Below, piece after piece: positions 58,987 to 62,019 of a DNA stretch of 62,019 bases; within the stretch, counting starts at the first letter, position 1; each line of letters begins with the position of its first letter. The stretch is from Mesorhizobium metallidurans STM 2683. GTDB lineage: Bacteria; Pseudomonadota; Alphaproteobacteria; Rhizobiales; Rhizobiaceae. The notes beneath the pieces were generated by a model, which was not told the DNA's origin, ran no database searches, and saw only the letters and a program-made list of their open reading frames with translations. Location: assembly GCF_000350085.1 (NCBI RefSeq), contig NZ_CAUM01000144.1, positions 1 to 62,019 of the forward strand. Direction: 5' to 3'. Both the position numbers and the translations under genes were made by a program.

Positions 58987-60030
58987 ATGTCCGCGAAACC
59001 TGAAGACGCCAAAATCAAGTTGCCGCCACAAACCGCACCGGCCGACGTTTTATTCGCGATGCGGGCGTTCGCCCGCACAGAGGACGCGAACTGCGTCGCC
59101 CACAAGCTCGCGAGCTACATCCGCCTCATAAGCTCGGTGATCAATCTAGAGCGGCTTGATGGCGTGACTGTCGCTTATGATTACGATGCCGCGCTCGCCG
59201 AACTCGACCGGGGCGTCGAAGGCTTACGAACGCTCGCCCGGTCTAACGATGATCAGCTTGTCGGCGTCGCCATGTCACCGGCCGTCCTGCGCGACGGCAA
59301 GGTCAAGGTTCACCTCGTTTTCAGCGGCGCGTACATCGAGAGTATCGATGCGACCCCCGAAGAGGATGACGCGGAAGCTCAGTCGGGTATGCAACAGGCC
59401 ATCTATCTAATCGCCCACGAATGCGCGCACGTGCAAGTGACGACGGAGAAGGATGAAGCCTTTCCCGGCACTATCTTCCAGAAGCAGGTCAGCTCCTACG
59501 AGGAGCAGATATTCACCCAGATCAACGAGGCCTGCTGGGACGAATATGCGGCCTGCCGCTTTAGCGCGCCGTTCGGCTCGGGACACCTGGCTTATTACGA
59601 AGAAGGGTTGCGCGGCGTGGTCGGCGTCGCTCGGCAGAAGGCCGCGGCCGCGCGCGACGGTTTCTGGAAACATCGTGATCTCAACCGGATCGTCGGAGAA
59701 CTTGGAGCGTCGATGTCGGAGCCGCTCCGAATGACGGCCTATACGTTTGGACATATCGACGGCAGCAATGGCGATGCGGAGATCAGCCAGGAGACCCGAC
59801 AAGCGATCGAGGAGGCCGGCTACACCGAGGCAATCGAGAAGCTGGTCGCTCAGCTCCGCAAACTCTGGGATGAGCGCGGCGAATGGATGTTTCCGAGCGA
59901 GTTCGACGTACTCGGCGATGTCGCCCGGGAACTATTCTACGAGGAAGGACTCCTGATCACCCCGAACGGCGAGGGGGCAAACATTCAGGTGTGGGATCCC
60001 GCGATGTATGACGGTCCCGTCGCGGCCTAA
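58987..60030 (+). CDS. Unrecognised protein with an HExxH zinc-protease motif
   Basis: The 347 soluble residues contain His144-Glu145-Cys-Ala-His148 in YLIAHECAHVQ, within a helix. A further helix about 35 residues downstream carries Glu181 and Glu186 (NEACWDEYAACRF), the arrangement expected for a gluzincin zinc site. There is no signal peptide. I do not recognise the family. The motif sits where a catalytic helix would be, so a cytoplasmic metallopeptidase is plausible. It is convergent with the SLATT/CD-NTase pair. Confidence 0.7.
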   Translation: MSAKPEDAKIKLPPQTAPADVLFAMRAFARTEDANCVAHKLASYIRLISSVINLERLDGVTVAYDYDAALAELDRGVEGLRTLARSNDDQLVGVAMSPAVLRDGKVKVHLVFSGAYIESIDATPEEDDAEAQSGMQQAIYLIAHECAHVQVTTEKDEAFPGTIFQKQVSSYEEQIFTQINEACWDEYAACRFSAPFGSGHLAYYEEGLRGVVGVARQKAAAARDGFWKHRDLNRIVGELGASMSEPLRMTAYTFGHIDGSNGDAEISQETRQAIEEAGYTEAIEKLVAQLRKLWDERGEWMFPSEFDVLGDVARELFYEEGLLITPNGEGANIQVWDPAMYDGPVAA

Positions 60031-60226
60031 CGACCGGAGAATTCCGCTCTCCTCCGGCGAGGGGGAGAACTTGTTCGTCGTTTGCTTGTCATGGCTCCAT
60101 CCTATTTGGAAGTTGGAGTCTCCGGAAAACCCGGCGCGGTTGACTAAGCCCTGCTCGACCGCCTTAACGTGGTGGGCAGCATGTCGTCGATTTCCTTGTC
60201 GGAGAACATAAGCTCCTCGTTGTCCT

Positions 60227-60736
60227 TCAAGGAATCCTGTGCCTTCTTGTAGGCCTTCCCGTCCGTGAAGGGTGTGCCGCCCGATAGATTTCGTGAAGGT
60301 TGGTCTGCAGCTCGTCGCGCTGCGTCCGAAGGTCGTCAATTGGCACTGCCGTATTGAGCGCGTCGGTTATCAGGCTGAGGTAAGATTCTCGCACATTCCA
60401 TATGTCGGACGCGGTTTCCCTGTGTCGCTGCGCGAGGGCACCGGGGTCTAGGTCCTTCTGGTAGGCGTTGTAGATCAGGCTGAGAATGGCAAGCACGACG
60501 GTCGCGTATTCCGCATATTGCAGAAGCCCCGTCTCCGCCCTGAAAACGGTCGTCACCGCGCCGCCGGCGATGAGCGCGGACAGGATGATGTTGAACCACT
60601 TCGCATACCATTGATGGTCGGCAAGCCGCTCGGCCATCTTCTCGTGGATCTTATGGGTGTAGGCGCAACGGCCGTAACACTCGCGCACTTGGCTCTCGAG
60701 TAGGTACCGCGGATCAAATTGGGAAGGTTGTGCCAA
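60227..60736 (-). CDS. SLATT-domain two-helix membrane effector, C-terminus frameshifted
   Basis: The 169 residues hold two transmembrane segments (WFNIILSALIAGGAVTTVF and YAEYATVVLAILSLIYNAY) between helical cytoplasmic parts, as in SLATT (SMODS and SLOG-associating 2TM effector) proteins, which are thought to act as membrane-damaging effectors. A TTG start at 60736 lies inside the CD-NTase gene with GGAGGAG five bases upstream, so translation is coupled. Near 60278 the frame shifts: another frame continues DGKAYKKAQDSLKDNEELMF...DDMLPTTLRR to a stop at 60144. The present protein therefore ends in an unrelated basic tail. Confidence 0.78.
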   Translation of the reverse strand: MAQPSQFDPRYLLESQVRECYGRCAYTHKIHEKMAERLADHQWYAKWFNIILSALIAGGAVTTVFRAETGLLQYAEYATVVLAILSLIYNAYQKDLDPGALAQRHRETASDIWNVRESYLSLITDALNTAVPIDDLRTQRDELQTNLHEIYRAAHPSRTGRPTRRHRIP

Positions 60737-61595
60737 AGACGCTCCTCCATTTCGCGCGGCGCTGTGCGGCTTTGTCGTCGGTCTGCATGTTGCAGGCCTC
60801 GACGGCGATATTGTAGTCAGTGAGCGCCTTCAACCAGAACACCCCCGTCTTGTAGACGTAGGAACCGCTCCCCGGCATACGCCAGTAAGTTTTCTCTCGG
60901 TCGAGGTCGTAGAGATACTTCAGGAAATCCCGCGCCATGTAGTCATGATAGCCGTAGGATTTATCCCGATACCCCCACGTTTCGATGAACTGGTAGGCGA
61001 GCGCGTCGATCAGGGCTCCGGTCATCGGAACGCTATTATGGTCTTTCCACACCCTCATCATGCGGCAGAGCGCTTTGAGGTTGCCGTTAACGGCCGTATT
61101 GCGGGTCTGGACGGCATTCATCTCTGCCCGGGGATTGCACTGTCGCCAGGTACCTCCCCCGTTAGAATCGGCAAAAGTCCAGGAATCGTCCGTGTTGTTG
61201 AAATAGGGGAGGATTTCGAACGTGATCCCGTCCGTGAAGGAGATGACGACAACCTGACCGTCGCCGCCGACCTTGCTGGAGCCGTAGGTTTTGAGAAGGG
61301 AGTTTTTCACGGCCTGAAGAAGCGCGGACTGACCGTTGCCCTGATACGCGCTGTATTTGACGTATTCCGCATAGGGGAGCTGGAAGCCGATATCCAGGTC
61401 GCTGATTCCGCGCGCGGCGGTGTCGCGACCGTAAGAGCCGACATAGAGACTGTGGGCGGAGCTGGAATCGGTGTTCCAGAAGTCTGTATTAAGGCGCGTG
61501 GTGATACGCCGGTACCGTTGTCCGATCGAGCTGATCAGGTCGGTGCCGATATTGTAGTTATTCCGGAAGTTGTAGAACTCGTCAGATACGCCCAT
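60714..61595 (-). CDS. CD-NTase (SMODS-family nucleotidyltransferase) of a CBASS-like system
   Basis: The 293 residues show the nucleotidyltransferase core: Gly53-Ser54-Tyr-Gly-Arg57, then Asp66 and Asp68 in GISDLDIGFQLP, and Glu127 in GITFEILPYF as the third carboxylate. The QGNGQSALLQAVKNSL helix is typical of SMODS proteins. The ATG at 61595 is preferred over an upstream TTG at 61673. It likely makes a cyclic (oligo)nucleotide when phage infection is sensed and activates the overlapping SLATT effector. No Cap2/Cap3 or HORMA/TRIP13 genes lie beside it, so the system is a minimal two-gene type. Confidence 0.85.
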   Translation of the reverse strand: MGVSDEFYNFRNNYNIGTDLISSIGQRYRRITTRLNTDFWNTDSSSAHSLYVGSYGRDTAARGISDLDIGFQLPYAEYVKYSAYQGNGQSALLQAVKNSLLKTYGSSKVGGDGQVVVISFTDGITFEILPYFNNTDDSWTFADSNGGGTWRQCNPRAEMNAVQTRNTAVNGNLKALCRMMRVWKDHNSVPMTGALIDALAYQFIETWGYRDKSYGYHDYMARDFLKYLYDLDREKTYWRMPGSGSYVYKTGVFWLKALTDYNIAVEACNMQTDDKAAQRRAKWRSVFGTTFPI

Positions 61596-62019
61596 CCCCG
61601 TCCACCCAGCGGTAATTTCGTCGGGAGATGGCAATTTTATGCTTTCAGCGCAATAGCTTCGGTGTGCGGTCAACGGGAATATTACGCGGCCGACATGACC
61701 CTATGCTCGCGGGCTGCGGCAGCGCTGATGTCATGTTCTCCCTCATATGGATATCAGCTCGCGCAGGGACAACAAAGATGAGGGTGACAAGCTAGTTTGC
61801 ATCCTTGTCAGTCGATAGAGGTAAAATTGGCAAGTCACTAATTCGCTATGGAAGTGGATAGTCGTTACACGCTTTATGGAGCCCCACGACGCAAACTGAA
61901 TCTTGCAAGACAAGAGCCATTTTATGGCGTCCAGTTGTCCAATTCCATCGATCAGGGTAACCGCTGCCCTCCCGCAGCGGCCACTATCTCGCTCCCATTC
62001 CTAAGAGCTGCCGGTCGGC
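61596..62019. other. Upstream region of the CD-NTase gene, no gene seen
   Basis: About 420 bases, more AT-rich than the neighbourhood. It should contain the promoter of the CD-NTase/SLATT pair. I see no clear sigma-70 boxes, no repeat and no open frame with a recognisable product. Confidence 0.35.

Overview
The window is GC-rich alphaproteobacterial DNA, most likely from Mesorhizobium or a close member of the Rhizobiales. The reasons are the general L-amino-acid (Aap-type) transporter, the BTLCP-type transglutaminase-like cysteine peptidases, the CMD proteins resembling Agrobacterium vitis families, and gene content that looks like rhizobial accessory DNA. I read no intact tRNA, rRNA, CRISPR array, insertion sequence or phage integrase. 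There are many broken genes, so this looks like a region that has gained and lost DNA repeatedly.

0-19 kb is a metal-handling and envelope region. It holds copC/copD, a Zn/Cd/Pb-type MerR regulator, a PCuAC chaperone overlapping an SCO protein, a PAP2 phosphatase, lspA, ccdA, a DsbA-like oxidoreductase, two L,D-transpeptidases and a 910-residue P1B-type ATPase with two HMA domains and His-rich linkers. Three MerR-type dyads are visible: one before the ATPase, one before the PAP2 gene and one before merR. The set resembles a dispersed pbr/cad lead-cadmium-zinc module. Relics here include two different ZIP transporters, a CDF transporter and a third BTLCP gene.

19-25.3 kb carries a SleB-type cell-wall hydrolase and then a five-gene operon: an encapsulated-ferritin (EncFtn) homologue, TelA, a TerD-domain protein, an unrecognised protein, and a TerF-like vWA protein. 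No encapsulin shell gene is present. A divergently oriented 70-residue His-rich repeat protein follows. This is the most promising candidate for an undescribed system.

25.6-40 kb is amino-acid metabolism. It has Aap-type binding protein and permeases without an ATPase, a cystathionine beta-lyase-like enzyme with a LysR regulator, an opine-dehydrogenase-like enzyme divergent from a second LysR, and an operon of an FMO-like flavoprotein, two CMD/AhpD-fold proteins and a complete polar amino-acid ABC transporter preceded by a short leader ORF.

40-43 kb holds a large 2OG-Fe(II) oxygenase, a truncated Cys-motif protein and a recombinase remnant.

43.2-55.0 kb is a sugar-acid catabolic block: a RraA-type aldolase, four enolase-superfamily dehydratase-like proteins, a four-gene sugar ABC transporter and a GntR regulator. 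It lies between two similar ~96-nt direct repeats, each beginning with a tRNA-3'-end-like sequence, so it may have moved as one unit.

55-62 kb contains a broken LigD-type DNA ligase, a secreted thermonuclease-like protein, a frameshifted DUF6232-like gene, an HExxH protein, and a CD-NTase with an overlapping SLATT membrane effector, which is a CBASS-like nucleotide-signalling defence pair.
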